Assembly: GCF_016342705.1 (NCBI RefSeq)
Contig: NZ_JAEINV010000004.1
Location: 124,001-188,000 of the forward strand
Direction of reading: 5' to 3'
From: Lutibacter sp.
GTDB taxonomy: Bacteria > Bacteroidota > Bacteroidia > Flavobacteriales > Flavobacteriaceae
Length of the DNA: 64,000 bases
A program made the position numbers and the translations under genes. Shown one piece after another: positions 26,567 to 34,842 of this stretch. Below the pieces are notes generated by a model, which was not told where the DNA came from, did not search any database, and saw only the letters and a program-made list of their open reading frames with translations. Position 1 is the stretch's first letter, and the number at the start of each line of letters is the position of its first letter.

Positions 26567-28432
26567 ATGAATTACTTATCTATTGAAAATATATCAAAAT
26601 CATTTGGTGAACTAGAGCTATTTAGCAATATTTCATTTGGTATTAATAAAGATCAAAAAATAGCTTTTATTGCTAAAAATGGGACTGGAAAATCTACATT
26701 ATTGAATATTATTGCCGGTTTAGAAAGTTCTGATACGGGACAAGTAGTGAGTAGAAAAGGACTGAAAATTGAATATTTATCGCAAGAAGATGTTTTAAAT
26801 GATGCTTTAACTGTTGAAGAAACCATTTTTGACTCGGATAACGAAACTTTAAAAGTTATTGAGGAATATGAACACGCACTGAACAATCCTGAAGATGAAA
26901 AAGCCTATCAAAAAGCTTTTGAAAAAATGGAACGTTTAAATGCCTGGGATTTTGAAACCCAATACAAACAAATTCTTTTTAAATTAAAATTAGACGACTT
27001 ATCGCAAAAAGTAGGTGCGCTCTCTGGTGGACAACGCAAACGTTTGGCTTTAGCTATTATTTTAATTCACAAACCCGATTTACTGATTTTAGATGAACCG
27101 ACAAACCATTTAGATTTAGAAATGATTGAATGGTTAGAAAGTTATTTTGAAAAAGAAAAAATTACACTTTTTATGGTAACGCATGACCGTTACTTTTTAG
27201 AACGTGTTTGTAATGAAATTGTGGAATTAGATAATGGCGGGTTTTATACGTACAAAGGAAATTACTCCAATTATTTACAAAAAAAAGAAGAGCGTATTGA
27301 AATAGAGCAAGCGACGGTTGATAAAGCTAAAAACTTATTTAAAAAAGAGTTGGAATGGATGCGTAGACAACCAAAAGCCAGAACCACAAAATCTAAAAGT
27401 AGAATTGATGATTTTTATGTAATTAAAGAAGCGGCTTCGCAACGCAGAAATGACCATGTTGTTCAACTAGAAATAGATATGGAACGCATGGGTTCTAAAA
27501 TTTTAGAATTGCACAACATCTCAAAATCTTTTGGAGATTTACAAATATTAAATAAGTTTGATTACAATTTTTTACGTGGAGAACGCATTGGAATTATTGG
27601 TAAAAATGGAACTGGCAAATCAAGTTTTTTAAATATTATAACCCAGCAAATCCCTGTTGATGCTGGTAAAGTTATTATTGGAGATACCATAAAATTTGGC
27701 TACTATACCCAAGATGGAATTGTTATTAAACCTGGACAAAAAGTTATTGAAGTTATTAAAGAATTTGGGGAGTATATTCCGCTTACAAAAGGTAGAAAAA
27801 TATCGGCAGCCCAATTATTAGAGCGCTTTTTATTTAGTAGAAAAAGACAATATGATTTTGTTGAAAAATTAAGTGGTGGCGAACGTAAACGCTTGTATTT
27901 ATGTACTGTTTTAATACAAAATCCTAATTTTTTAATTTTAGATGAGCCAACAAACGATTTAGATATTATGACACTTAATGTGTTGGAAAACTTTTTATTA
28001 GATTTTCCTGGATGTTTATTAGTAGTATCTCACGACCGTTATTTTATGGATAAAATTGTAGATCATTTATTTATTTTTAGAGGCGATGCTGAAGTAGAAG
28101 ATTTTCCTGGAAATTATTCCGATTTTAGAACTTATGAAGATTCTAAACCGAAAGAAGAAGCCATAGAAATTGTTGAAAAAAATACCGAATCACGAGAAAA
28201 ATCAACAACAAAAGCAAAATTATCGTACAAAGAAAAAACAGAATATGACGCTATTGAAGATGTTATTAAAAAATTAAATCAACAAAAAAGCGCTATTGAA
28301 ACAAAATTCTTAGATACTACGCTTTCTGGAGATCAAATAAATGAATTATCTATTAAACTTCAGGAAATAAGCATTCAAATTGATCAAAAAGAAGAGCGCT
28401 GGTTTGAACTATCATCTAAATTAGAAGATTAG
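26567..28432 (+). CDS. ABC-F family ATPase, Uup type
   Basis: 621 residues with two ABC ATPase cassettes and no membrane part. Cassette 1 has AKNGTGKS, LSGGQRKRLALA and LLILDEPTNHLDLEM. Cassette 2 has GKNGTGKS, LSGGERKRLYLC and FLILDEPTNDLD. The linker carries WMRRQPKARTTKSKSRID, and the C-terminal about 90 residues form a charged coiled coil (KTEYDAIEDVIKKL onward), both typical of Uup. ABC-F proteins act on ribosomes, and Uup also affects DNA repair and ribosome quality. First Walker A begins with A instead of G, which is common in this group. Own promoter upstream; ends convergent with the exonuclease gene. Confidence 0.9.
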   Translation: MNYLSIENISKSFGELELFSNISFGINKDQKIAFIAKNGTGKSTLLNIIAGLESSDTGQVVSRKGLKIEYLSQEDVLNDALTVEETIFDSDNETLKVIEEYEHALNNPEDEKAYQKAFEKMERLNAWDFETQYKQILFKLKLDDLSQKVGALSGGQRKRLALAIILIHKPDLLILDEPTNHLDLEMIEWLESYFEKEKITLFMVTHDRYFLERVCNEIVELDNGGFYTYKGNYSNYLQKKEERIEIEQATVDKAKNLFKKELEWMRRQPKARTTKSKSRIDDFYVIKEAASQRRNDHVVQLEIDMERMGSKILELHNISKSFGDLQILNKFDYNFLRGERIGIIGKNGTGKSSFLNIITQQIPVDAGKVIIGDTIKFGYYTQDGIVIKPGQKVIEVIKEFGEYIPLTKGRKISAAQLLERFLFSRKRQYDFVEKLSGGERKRLYLCTVLIQNPNFLILDEPTNDLDIMTLNVLENFLLDFPGCLLVVSHDRYFMDKIVDHLFIFRGDAEVEDFPGNYSDFRTYEDSKPKEEAIEIVEKNTESREKSTTKAKLSYKEKTEYDAIEDVIKKLNQQKSAIETKFLDTTLSGDQINELSIKLQEISIQIDQKEERWFELSSKLED

Positions 28433-28451
28433 TTTTAGGTCTCAAAAATTT

Positions 28452-29168
28452 TTAAACATGTACAATGCTCTTGTCATTTATTAAAGGTTCATTGTTAAAA
28501 CGCAATAATAATTGAGCAATGGCAATGGTATCTTTTTCGCAATAAGTTACAATGCGTTGAATGTTATTTTGTTCATAATACACCGAAGCAACTTCACTTC
28601 CTGAAATATCATCTTTTGGGGAAGGAATGCCTAAAATAGATGTTAATAGTTTTAGCGATGTAAAATGTTTATAATCGCCAAACTTCCATAATTCCATGGT
28701 GTCTAAATGAGGAATTTCCCATGGTTTTTTACCAAATAAATTTAACTTTTCTGGTAAAGCAATTTGATGAATAATCATACGGCGCGCAATAAAAGGGAAA
28801 TCAAATTCTTTTCCGTTATGTGCGCATAATACGTGTGGTGGTTTATTAAAATGTTTTTCAAGTAAACTCTTAAAATCTTTTAAAAGCTGCACTTCATCTC
28901 CAAAAAAAGAAGTGACTCTAAAATTTCTGTTTTCCGATTTAAAATTGGTAAAATAACCTACAGAAATACATACAATTTTTCCAAATTCAGCCCAAATGCC
29001 AGCGCGTTCGTAAAATTCTTCCGCTGAAAAATCTTCTTTTCGTTGGTATTGTGTTTTTAAGGCAAATAACTCCTGAACATCTTCTGATAAATTTGAAAAA
29101 TCCTTTTCCTCTGGAACTGTTTCAATATCTAAAAATAAAATGTTTTCAAAATCTAATTTTAAATTCAT
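28452..29168 (-). CDS. DEDDy 3'-5' exonuclease (PolB-related)
   Basis: 238 residues with an RNase H-like exonuclease fold. Exo I: FLDIETVPEE (Asp14, Glu16). Exo II: CAHNGKEFDFPFIARRM. Exo III: YCEKDTIAIAQLLLRF, which has the YxxxD spacing of the DEDDy group. The insert SAEEFYERAGIWAEFGKIVCISVG is typical of the predicted 3'-5' exonuclease group related to the PolB proofreading domain, common in Bacteroidota. Likely trims DNA or RNA ends in the cytoplasm; its pathway is unknown. It starts 22 bases after the upstream T9SS gene and could be cotranscribed with it. Confidence 0.85.
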   Translation of the reverse strand: MNLKLDFENILFLDIETVPEEKDFSNLSEDVQELFALKTQYQRKEDFSAEEFYERAGIWAEFGKIVCISVGYFTNFKSENRNFRVTSFFGDEVQLLKDFKSLLEKHFNKPPHVLCAHNGKEFDFPFIARRMIIHQIALPEKLNLFGKKPWEIPHLDTMELWKFGDYKHFTSLKLLTSILGIPSPKDDISGSEVASVYYEQNNIQRIVTYCEKDTIAIAQLLLRFNNEPLINDKSIVHV

Positions 29169-29190
29169 AGCTTTTCAATTACAGCAATAA

Positions 29191-29982
29191 TTACTGGATG
29201 ATTATTTTTTTTATGGCACGTTTACCTTCTTGCTCTACTTTCAAAATATACACTCCATTTTTTAAGTTGGAAATTTTAATGTTTTCAGTGGCTTTTACAT
29301 TTTTCTTATACACTTGTTCTCCTAACAACGTGTTAATCTCAACATTAGCATCCAATTTACTGTTGGAAGATATTGAAAATTCTCCATTTACCACAGGGTT
29401 TGGGTACATTTTAAAATTCTCTATGGTATTTTCAACAATTGGCAATGTCTGGCTGGTGTTAGGCAACCCTGGGGTAGCTGCAATTGGACCTGACCACGTA
29501 AAATCTAAATATGTCTTTCCAGTTCCAATAAGTTGCAGTGAATAATTATCTGGAGTAGTTGCGTCACTTTCTGAAACGCCAATATCAACTGAAGTCAAAC
29601 CATTAGCAACTCCTTCCTCTGCTAAAACTGTACCCTGATAACTTAAAAATTGCACTAAGTTTCCACTAGCATCTATTAATACGAAACCATCTGAAGGCCC
29701 ATTTTGTATGCCTGCTTTATCAAACCAAAGTGTTCCTAAATTGTTTTGCTGATTTGGAATTATTCCGTAAAGATTTAAAATTGACTCATAATAATCTCCA
29801 CTACTGTTATATAATCTAACCTCATAACCGGATAAATCCGTTCCTGCAGGGCCTGCAATTTCTATACCTTCATTTACGTCTGCTCCTGCATTAGCATAAT
29901 GGATTTCATTAATAAAAATAGTTTGTGCATAAAAAAAGGAAGACATGGCGCATGCCATGCATAATAAGTAATTCTTTTTCAT
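29191..29982 (-). CDS. Small T9SS cargo protein with lamin-tail-like domain
   Basis: 263 residues: signal peptide (about 1-19), then a lamin-tail-like (LTD) beta-sandwich marked by IFINEIHYANAGADVNEGIEIAG and LSGYEVRLYNSSGDYY, about 22-170. A C-terminal T9SS type A sorting domain follows (MYPNPVVNGEFSI, GVYILKVEQEGKRAIKKIIIQ, about 190-263). Type IX secretion moves such proteins across the outer membrane and anchors or releases them. Bacterial LTD domains often occur on secreted nucleases or adhesins, but no catalytic domain is attached here. A TAnnTTTG box lies about 25 bases before the ATG. Confidence 0.85.
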   Translation of the reverse strand: MKKNYLLCMACAMSSFFYAQTIFINEIHYANAGADVNEGIEIAGPAGTDLSGYEVRLYNSSGDYYESILNLYGIIPNQQNNLGTLWFDKAGIQNGPSDGFVLIDASGNLVQFLSYQGTVLAEEGVANGLTSVDIGVSESDATTPDNYSLQLIGTGKTYLDFTWSGPIAATPGLPNTSQTLPIVENTIENFKMYPNPVVNGEFSISSNSKLDANVEINTLLGEQVYKKNVKATENIKISNLKNGVYILKVEQEGKRAIKKIIIQ

Positions 29983-30005
29983 AGATTATATTTTAAGCAA
30001 TTACC

Positions 30006-30013
30006 CAAAAATA
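30006..30013 (-). promoter_or_regulatory. Candidate -7 box for the lamin-tail T9SS gene
   Basis: Minus strand TATTTTTG at 30013-30006, exact to TAnnTTTG, about 24 bases before the ATG at 29982. No TTG at the normal distance. Confidence 0.4.
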
Positions 30014-30063
30014 ATTAAAAATGGGATTTATTAAAAAAATCTTCGGGAAAAATTTTACATAAT

Positions 30064-30095
30064 TTAACAAACCGCTTAAAAATATTAACAAACCG
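30064..30095. repeat. Two 11-bp direct repeats at a 21-bp period, possible regulator site
   Basis: TTAACAAACCG occurs perfectly at 30064-30074 and 30085-30095. The 21-bp period puts both copies on the same face of the helix. They lie in the divergent gap between the T9SS gene and the response-regulator gene, 50 bases or more upstream of the latter's -33 element. Tandem binding by a response regulator is the obvious reading, unproven. Confidence 0.45.
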
Positions 30096-30144
30096 TATCT
30101 TTAATGTTATGCAATTGTTATACTTTTAATAACTTCATTTCAAT

Positions 30145-30177
30145 TTGCACTGAAATAACATTTTATGATTACTTTTG
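30145..30177 (+). promoter_or_regulatory. Promoter for the two-component system
   Basis: TTG at 30145-30147, a 22-base spacer, then TACTTTTG at 30170-30177. The ATG at 30200 is 22 bases after the box. Confidence 0.65.
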
Positions 30178-30199
30178 AAAGTAATTATTTATTCATACG

Positions 30200-30898
30200 A
30201 TGAAAAACTCAGAGATTAAAATTTTATTGGTGGACGATGAACCAGATATTTTAGAAATTGTTGGCTACAATTTAAAAAGTGAAGGCTACAAAATTTTCAC
30301 TGCGAAAAATGGTATTGAAGCTATAAAAGTTGCTAAAAAAGAGATACCTCATTTAATTATTTTAGACATTATGATGCCTGAAATGGATGGCATTGAAGCT
30401 TGTGAAAAAATTAGAGCAACCAAAGAGTTGGAAAACGTTCTAATCACCTTTTTTACGGCGCGTGGAGAAGATTATTCGCAAGTTGCAGGGTTTGATGTTG
30501 GCGCAGATGATTACATTACAAAACCAATAAAACCAAAAGTTTTGGTGAGTAAAATTAAAGCATTATTACGCCGCGTTACAGAATTTGAAGCAATAACTTC
30601 TTCTGATCAGGTTAGTGTTGGTGAAATTATTATAGACAGAGAAGAATACGTAATTATTAAAGACGGAGAAAAACTATCTTTACCACGTAAAGAATTTGAG
30701 TTATTTTCATTATTGGCTTCAAAACCTGGCAAAGTTTTTAAACGTGAAGATATTTTAGATAGCGTTTGGGGCAATGAAGTGGTGGTTGGAGGCAGAACTA
30801 TAGATGTTCATATTAGAAAATTACGTGAAAAAATAGGAGACAATAACTTTAAAACCGTCAAAGGCGTTGGCTATAAATTTGTAATAGATGAAGATTAA
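30200..30898 (+). CDS. OmpR/PhoB family response regulator
   Basis: 232 residues: receiver domain (about 7-122) with the acidic pocket VDDEPD at 11-16, phosphorylation site Asp56 in LIILDIMMPEMDG and the conserved Lys in DDYITKP. A winged-helix DNA-binding domain follows (about 135-230, with PRKEFELFSLLASKPGKVF and GRTIDVHIRKLREKIG). It controls transcription when phosphorylated by the kinase encoded next, whose ATG overlaps its last codons by 11 bases. Similarity to PhoB is clear by family. A phosphate role is plausible but no phosphate transport genes are near. Confidence 0.92.
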   Translation: MKNSEIKILLVDDEPDILEIVGYNLKSEGYKIFTAKNGIEAIKVAKKEIPHLIILDIMMPEMDGIEACEKIRATKELENVLITFFTARGEDYSQVAGFDVGADDYITKPIKPKVLVSKIKALLRRVTEFEAITSSDQVSVGEIIIDREEYVIIKDGEKLSLPRKEFELFSLLASKPGKVFKREDILDSVWGNEVVVGGRTIDVHIRKLREKIGDNNFKTVKGVGYKFVIDED

Positions 30899-31943
30899 AA
30901 AAACATATTCTTTTGCTTTTTTTACATCGTTATACATTACTTTAATTACAACGATTACCCTCTTTTTATCGGTGTACTTTGTTTTAGATACTGTATTTAG
31001 CTTCACTTATATGTTGCTATTTATTGTCATAGTTTTTAGCTTTACATTTATAATTACACAATTCCGCTTAGAGAAATTCATATATCAACGTATTAAAAAA
31101 ATATACGATAGCGTTTCAATTTTAGATAAGTCGGATTTTAATAAAACCTCCATTACTTCAGATTTAGCAACGCTTTCTCGTGAAGTTGAAAAATTTGCCG
31201 AAAACAAGCAACAGCAAATTAAAAAATTAAACTTAAGAGAAAGTTATCGAAGAGAATTTTTAGGAAATATTTCTCACGAATTAAAAACGCCTCTTTTTAC
31301 CGTTCAGGGATATTTGTTAACTCTAGCAGATGGCGCTATGAACGATAAAAAAATAGGTCCTAAATATTTAAACAGAGCCAATAAAGGGGTAGAACGGTTA
31401 ATTGCTATTGTAAAAGATCTCGATTTAATTTCAAAATTAGAAGCTGCCGATTTAAATTTAAATAAACAACCATTTAACATTATTAACTTAATACAAGATG
31501 TTTTTGAATTGTTAGAAATGAAAGCGAAAAAGAGAAATATCTCGCTTATTTTTAACAAACCCTATAAATTTCCTATCATGGTTATTGGCGATGTTGAACG
31601 CATTGAGCAAGTGCTTACCAACTTGTTAGTAAACTCTATTAAGTACGGAAAAATTGACGGAACCACAGTAGTTACTGTCACACAACATAAAAAAGGAAAG
31701 ATTTCAATAAAAATTGCTGACAATGGTGAAGGTATTAAAAAAGAACATCAAGCACGTTTGTTTGAACGTTTTTATAGAGTTGACCAAAGTCGATCACGCG
31801 AACAAGGAGGTTCTGGCTTAGGACTTTCAATTGTAAAACATATTATTGAAGCGCATAACGAAAAAATTACCTTGAAAAGTGAATTTGGGAAAGGTTCTGA
31901 GTTTTCATTTACCATGGAAAAGTTGGAAAAGCCTGAAATCTAG
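30888..31943 (+). CDS. PhoR-like sensor histidine kinase
   Basis: 351 residues. Two membrane helices at about 10-32 and 40-57 with almost no periplasmic loop between them, so it cannot sense by a large external domain. A short cytoplasmic linker leads to the HisKA domain with phospho-acceptor His130 in GNISHELKTPLFTVQGY, then HATPase_c with an N box (EQVLTNLLVNSIKYG), G1 (DNGEGI), F (ERFYRVD) and G2 (GGSGLGLSI). The kinase phosphorylates the upstream regulator. It overlaps that gene by 11 bases, and its last 39 bases overlap the end of the convergent glycosyltransferase gene. Confidence 0.92.
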   Translation: MKIKKTYSFAFFTSLYITLITTITLFLSVYFVLDTVFSFTYMLLFIVIVFSFTFIITQFRLEKFIYQRIKKIYDSVSILDKSDFNKTSITSDLATLSREVEKFAENKQQQIKKLNLRESYRREFLGNISHELKTPLFTVQGYLLTLADGAMNDKKIGPKYLNRANKGVERLIAIVKDLDLISKLEAADLNLNKQPFNIINLIQDVFELLEMKAKKRNISLIFNKPYKFPIMVIGDVERIEQVLTNLLVNSIKYGKIDGTTVVTVTQHKKGKISIKIADNGEGIKKEHQARLFERFYRVDQSRSREQGGSGLGLSIVKHIIEAHNEKITLKSEFGKGSEFSFTMEKLEKPEI

Positions 31944-32945
31944 TGTTGTTGCTGATGCTTGAAATCCTGTAAATGAAGCTGTTTTTTTTAAGTGATCAAG
32001 TCTAAAATCATTTTGATTTGAAAACGGAGCAATACCTTTTTCCTCGCAAATTTCTGCCAAATATTCTTGTTCAAATTGCCCAGGAGTTGGAATAAAAAAA
32101 GCTTTTTTCCCTACTGCCGATAAATCCATCATTGTTGAATAGCCCGATCTTGAAATAATAACTTTGCTTTGGTTTAAAGCAATTTCTAAGTCATTTGATA
32201 AAAAATAATTCACTATTTTAAAATTTTGAGGAGCATTTATTAATTGTTCTTCGGAAATAACACCCCGAACAAATAAAACGGTTCCTTTAAATTGTTTTAA
32301 TTCAAACAATAATTTATTTTCCAACAACGTTCTTTGCGGTTCGGGACCCGAAAGCAACACCATTAAATGGTATTTTAAAGCTGTTTCCTGCTTTTTAAAT
32401 CGGCTGAGCGCTCCAATGTATTTAATGTTTAGAGAGCTTCTACTTAAATGTCCTAATTTACCGGAAAGGTTTTGTTCACTTTCACTATCAGGCACCCAAC
32501 ATTCCGTAAATTTTTTGATGAATTTTTGATGAATTTTTGAGGTGATAAAAGTGGTTGTTCCAGAAAGCACAGTTAACTGATGCGAAATATAAACAGTTGG
32601 AATATTAGAATGATACACCCCAAATCTGTTATCGGAAATGATGCCAGAAATTTGTTCTTCCTTCATAATTTCAGCAACTACTTTTTGTTCCTTTTTAAAG
32701 GCATTTAAAATAGCAGGCACACTTAAAAGCAGCTTCAATTTTAAATATTTACTGCTTTTTGTGTACTTAATATGATAACTTGGAAGTGTGTAACTTTTTA
32801 ATAATGGAAATTCTTTTTGAAGCAATAACAATGCATTGCCATCACTTGCTAAAATTGGTTCAAAATTAGCTTCAATTAAGGCTTTTATAATAGGAATACA
32901 ACGAGTTGCGTGTCCTAAACCCCAATTTAACGGAGCAACAAGAAT
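31905..32945 (-). CDS. MurG-like glycosyltransferase with no normal start codon
   Basis: About 346 residues if read from 32945. The first coding stretch is ILVAPLNWGLGHATRCIPII, the glycine-rich GxGHxxR loop of GT-B enzymes of the MurG/UDP-glycosyltransferase type. The C-terminal half has VIISRSGYSTMMDLSAVGK and a PGQFEQEYLAE motif that bind the sugar nucleotide. No ATG, GTG or TTG precedes the loop. The frame is shared with purD and directly follows its TAA: TAA-AAA-AAA-ATT-CTT, where relatives would read ATG. The first ordinary start codon is a TTG at 32831, which would remove the loop. Either ATT initiates, helped by purD termination, or the gene has lost its start. Probable role: adding a sugar to an envelope glycolipid or glycan. 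Confidence 0.7.
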   Translation of the reverse strand: MLVAPLNWGLGHATRCIPIIKALIEANFEPILASDGNALLLLQKEFPLLKSYTLPSYHIKYTKSSKYLKLKLLLSVPAILNAFKKEQKVVAEIMKEEQISGIISDNRFGVYHSNIPTVYISHQLTVLSGTTTFITSKIHQKFIKKFTECWVPDSESEQNLSGKLGHLSRSSLNIKYIGALSRFKKQETALKYHLMVLLSGPEPQRTLLENKLLFELKQFKGTVLFVRGVISEEQLINAPQNFKIVNYFLSNDLEIALNQSKVIISRSGYSTMMDLSAVGKKAFFIPTPGQFEQEYLAEICEEKGIAPFSNQNDFRLDHLKKTASFTGFQASATTLDFRLFQLFHGK

Positions 32946-32951
32946 TTTTTT

Positions 32952-34223
32952 TTAAAGGTCAAAACCAATATCTTTTCTAAAATTCATTTTTTCAAAGCAA
33001 ATTTTATCAATGCTTTCGTACGATTGATTTAAAGCTTTTTTAAAGTCTTCACCATAAGACGTTACGGCTAAAACTCTTCCGCCATTTGAAACAACAGCTT
33101 CATTATTTGTAGTTGTTCCTGCGTGAAAAACAATAGAATTTTCAATATCATTCATCCCGTGAATTTCTTTTCCTTTTTCATAAGCCTCAGGATATCCACC
33201 AGAAACTAACACAACGGTACAAGCACTTTCTTCTTTTAATTCAATAGTTTTTGTGTGCAATTCATTGTTTCCGGCTGCAATTAACAATTCCAAAAAATCA
33301 CTTTTAACTCTTGGAATTACTACTTCAGTTTCTGGATCGCCCATTCTGCAATTGTATTCAATCACTTTTGGTTCGTTATCCACTTTTATAATTCCAAAGA
33401 AAATAAAACCTTTGTATGGAATATTATCTTTCATCAAACCATCAACTGTTGGTTTTATAACGCGGTCTTCAATTTTTTTCATGAACGCATCATTTGCAAA
33501 AGGTACTGGAGATACTGCTCCCATTCCTCCTGTATTTAACCCTTTATCTCCTTCTCCAATACGTTTGTAATCTTTGGCATTTGGTAAGTTTACATAGCTT
33601 TTTCCATCGGTTAAAATAAAACAGCTTAACTCAATTCCATCTAAAAATTCTTCAATAACTACTTTAGAACTTGCTGCACCAAACTTTTTATTGGCTAACA
33701 TTTCTTTCAATTCATCTTTAGCTTCTTGTAAATCGTGTAAAATTAAAACACCTTTTCCTGCCGCCAAACCATCGGCTTTTAAAACATATGGTGGTTTTAA
33801 GGTTTCTAAAAATGAATAACCCGCTTCTAAATTTTCAGCAGTAAAACTTTCATAAGCTGCCGTTGGAATGTTATGACGTACCATAAATTCTTTGGCAAAC
33901 TCTTTACTTCCTTCTAATTGTGCAGCGTATTTTTGAGGTCCAATTACGGCAATGCTTTTTAATTCAGGGTCATTTAAAAAGAAATCGTGAATCCCTTTCA
34001 CTAATGGATCTTCCGGCCCCACTACTACTAGTTTAATGTTATTTTCTAAAACGTGCTTTTTTACTACTTCAAAATTTGTTGGATCTATATCTAAGTTTGT
34101 TCCAACATCTTTAGTTCCTGCATTTCCAGGGGCAATAAATAATTTGGTTAATAAATTACTTTGTGCAATTTTCCAAGCAAATGCATGCTCTCTTCCTCCT
34201 GATCCAATAATTAATACGTTCAT
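32952..34223 (-). CDS. purD: Phosphoribosylamine-glycine ligase
   Basis: 423 residues, the usual length of PurD (GARS), which joins glycine to phosphoribosylamine using ATP in the second step of purine synthesis. Clear features: N-terminal VLIIGSGGREHAFAWK, VVGPEDPLVKGI, the ATP-grasp core with KADGLAAGKGVLI, GGMGAVSPVP and YNCRMGDPETEVV. It lies 14 bases after the sugar transferase gene and directly before the glycosyltransferase, in the same frame with only the stop codon between them. Purine synthesis has no known link with those envelope genes. Confidence 0.95.
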   Translation of the reverse strand: MNVLIIGSGGREHAFAWKIAQSNLLTKLFIAPGNAGTKDVGTNLDIDPTNFEVVKKHVLENNIKLVVVGPEDPLVKGIHDFFLNDPELKSIAVIGPQKYAAQLEGSKEFAKEFMVRHNIPTAAYESFTAENLEAGYSFLETLKPPYVLKADGLAAGKGVLILHDLQEAKDELKEMLANKKFGAASSKVVIEEFLDGIELSCFILTDGKSYVNLPNAKDYKRIGEGDKGLNTGGMGAVSPVPFANDAFMKKIEDRVIKPTVDGLMKDNIPYKGFIFFGIIKVDNEPKVIEYNCRMGDPETEVVIPRVKSDFLELLIAAGNNELHTKTIELKEESACTVVLVSGGYPEAYEKGKEIHGMNDIENSIVFHAGTTTNNEAVVSNGGRVLAVTSYGEDFKKALNQSYESIDKICFEKMNFRKDIGFDL

Positions 34224-34237
34224 GTTGTTTCTTTAAT

Positions 34238-34834
34238 TTATCGTCCTTTTCCTTCAAGGACTACTTTTATAGTGCTTAAAATTACTTTAAAATCGGTGAA
34301 TAAAGATAAATTGTCTAAATAAATTAAATCGTATCGAGCACGTTTTAACATTTGATCTAAATTATCTGCATATCCATATTTTACTTGACCTATGGATGTA
34401 ATTCCCGGTTTTAATTTTTGAATTTCTTTATATTTTGGTACATGTGCTATAATTTCATCTAAAAATAATTGCCGTTCCGGTCTTGGGCCAACAACGCTCA
34501 TATCACCTCTTAAAACATTAAAAAACTGTGGGAATTCATCTATTCTATATTTTCTTAGAAAATACCCAAATTTAGTTATTCTAGCTGCTTCATCTTTTGA
34601 TAAAAGAGGATCATTTACGGGTGATTTACCACGCATACTTTTAAACTTAAAAATGTTAAAAGCGCTCCCATTTTTACCTACTCTCTGTTGTGTAAAAAAA
34701 GCTCTTTCGCCCGTTTCAAAAAAAATAATGATAGCTACAAGCGGTGTTAACCAACTTAAAACTGTGATTATAATGATGCTAGAAAAAATACTATCAAAAA
34801 CTCTTTTGGGAATTATGTACCTTTTTTTGTTCAA
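34238..34834 (-). CDS. Undecaprenyl-phosphate sugar-1-phosphate transferase (bacterial sugar transferase family)
   Basis: 198 residues, the size of the catalytic core alone (PglC-like). One N-terminal hydrophobic hairpin (about 14-38) precedes the cytosolic core with FFTQQRVGKNGSAFNIFKFKSM-type motif, LRKYRIDEFPQFFNVLRGDM and VVGPRPE. The family moves a phosphosugar from a nucleotide sugar onto a polyprenyl phosphate, the first step of O-antigen, capsule or glycoprotein glycan synthesis. The frame has no ATG near the start; the TTG at 34834 is the most likely start, 8 bases after the DUF6909 gene. Together with the glycosyltransferase downstream it points to a small glycan pathway. Confidence 0.88.
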   Translation of the reverse strand: MNKKRYIIPKRVFDSIFSSIIIITVLSWLTPLVAIIIFFETGERAFFTQQRVGKNGSAFNIFKFKSMRGKSPVNDPLLSKDEAARITKFGYFLRKYRIDEFPQFFNVLRGDMSVVGPRPERQLFLDEIIAHVPKYKEIQKLKPGITSIGQVKYGYADNLDQMLKRARYDLIYLDNLSLFTDFKVILSTIKVVLEGKGR

Positions 34835-34842
34835 TCTATCAA

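Noticed and set aside
32945-32954. A frameshift in the A-run considered as the cause of the missing glycosyltransferase start
   Set aside because: The glycosyltransferase and purD share the same frame across the A-run, so adding or removing an A would break the match and still give no ATG.
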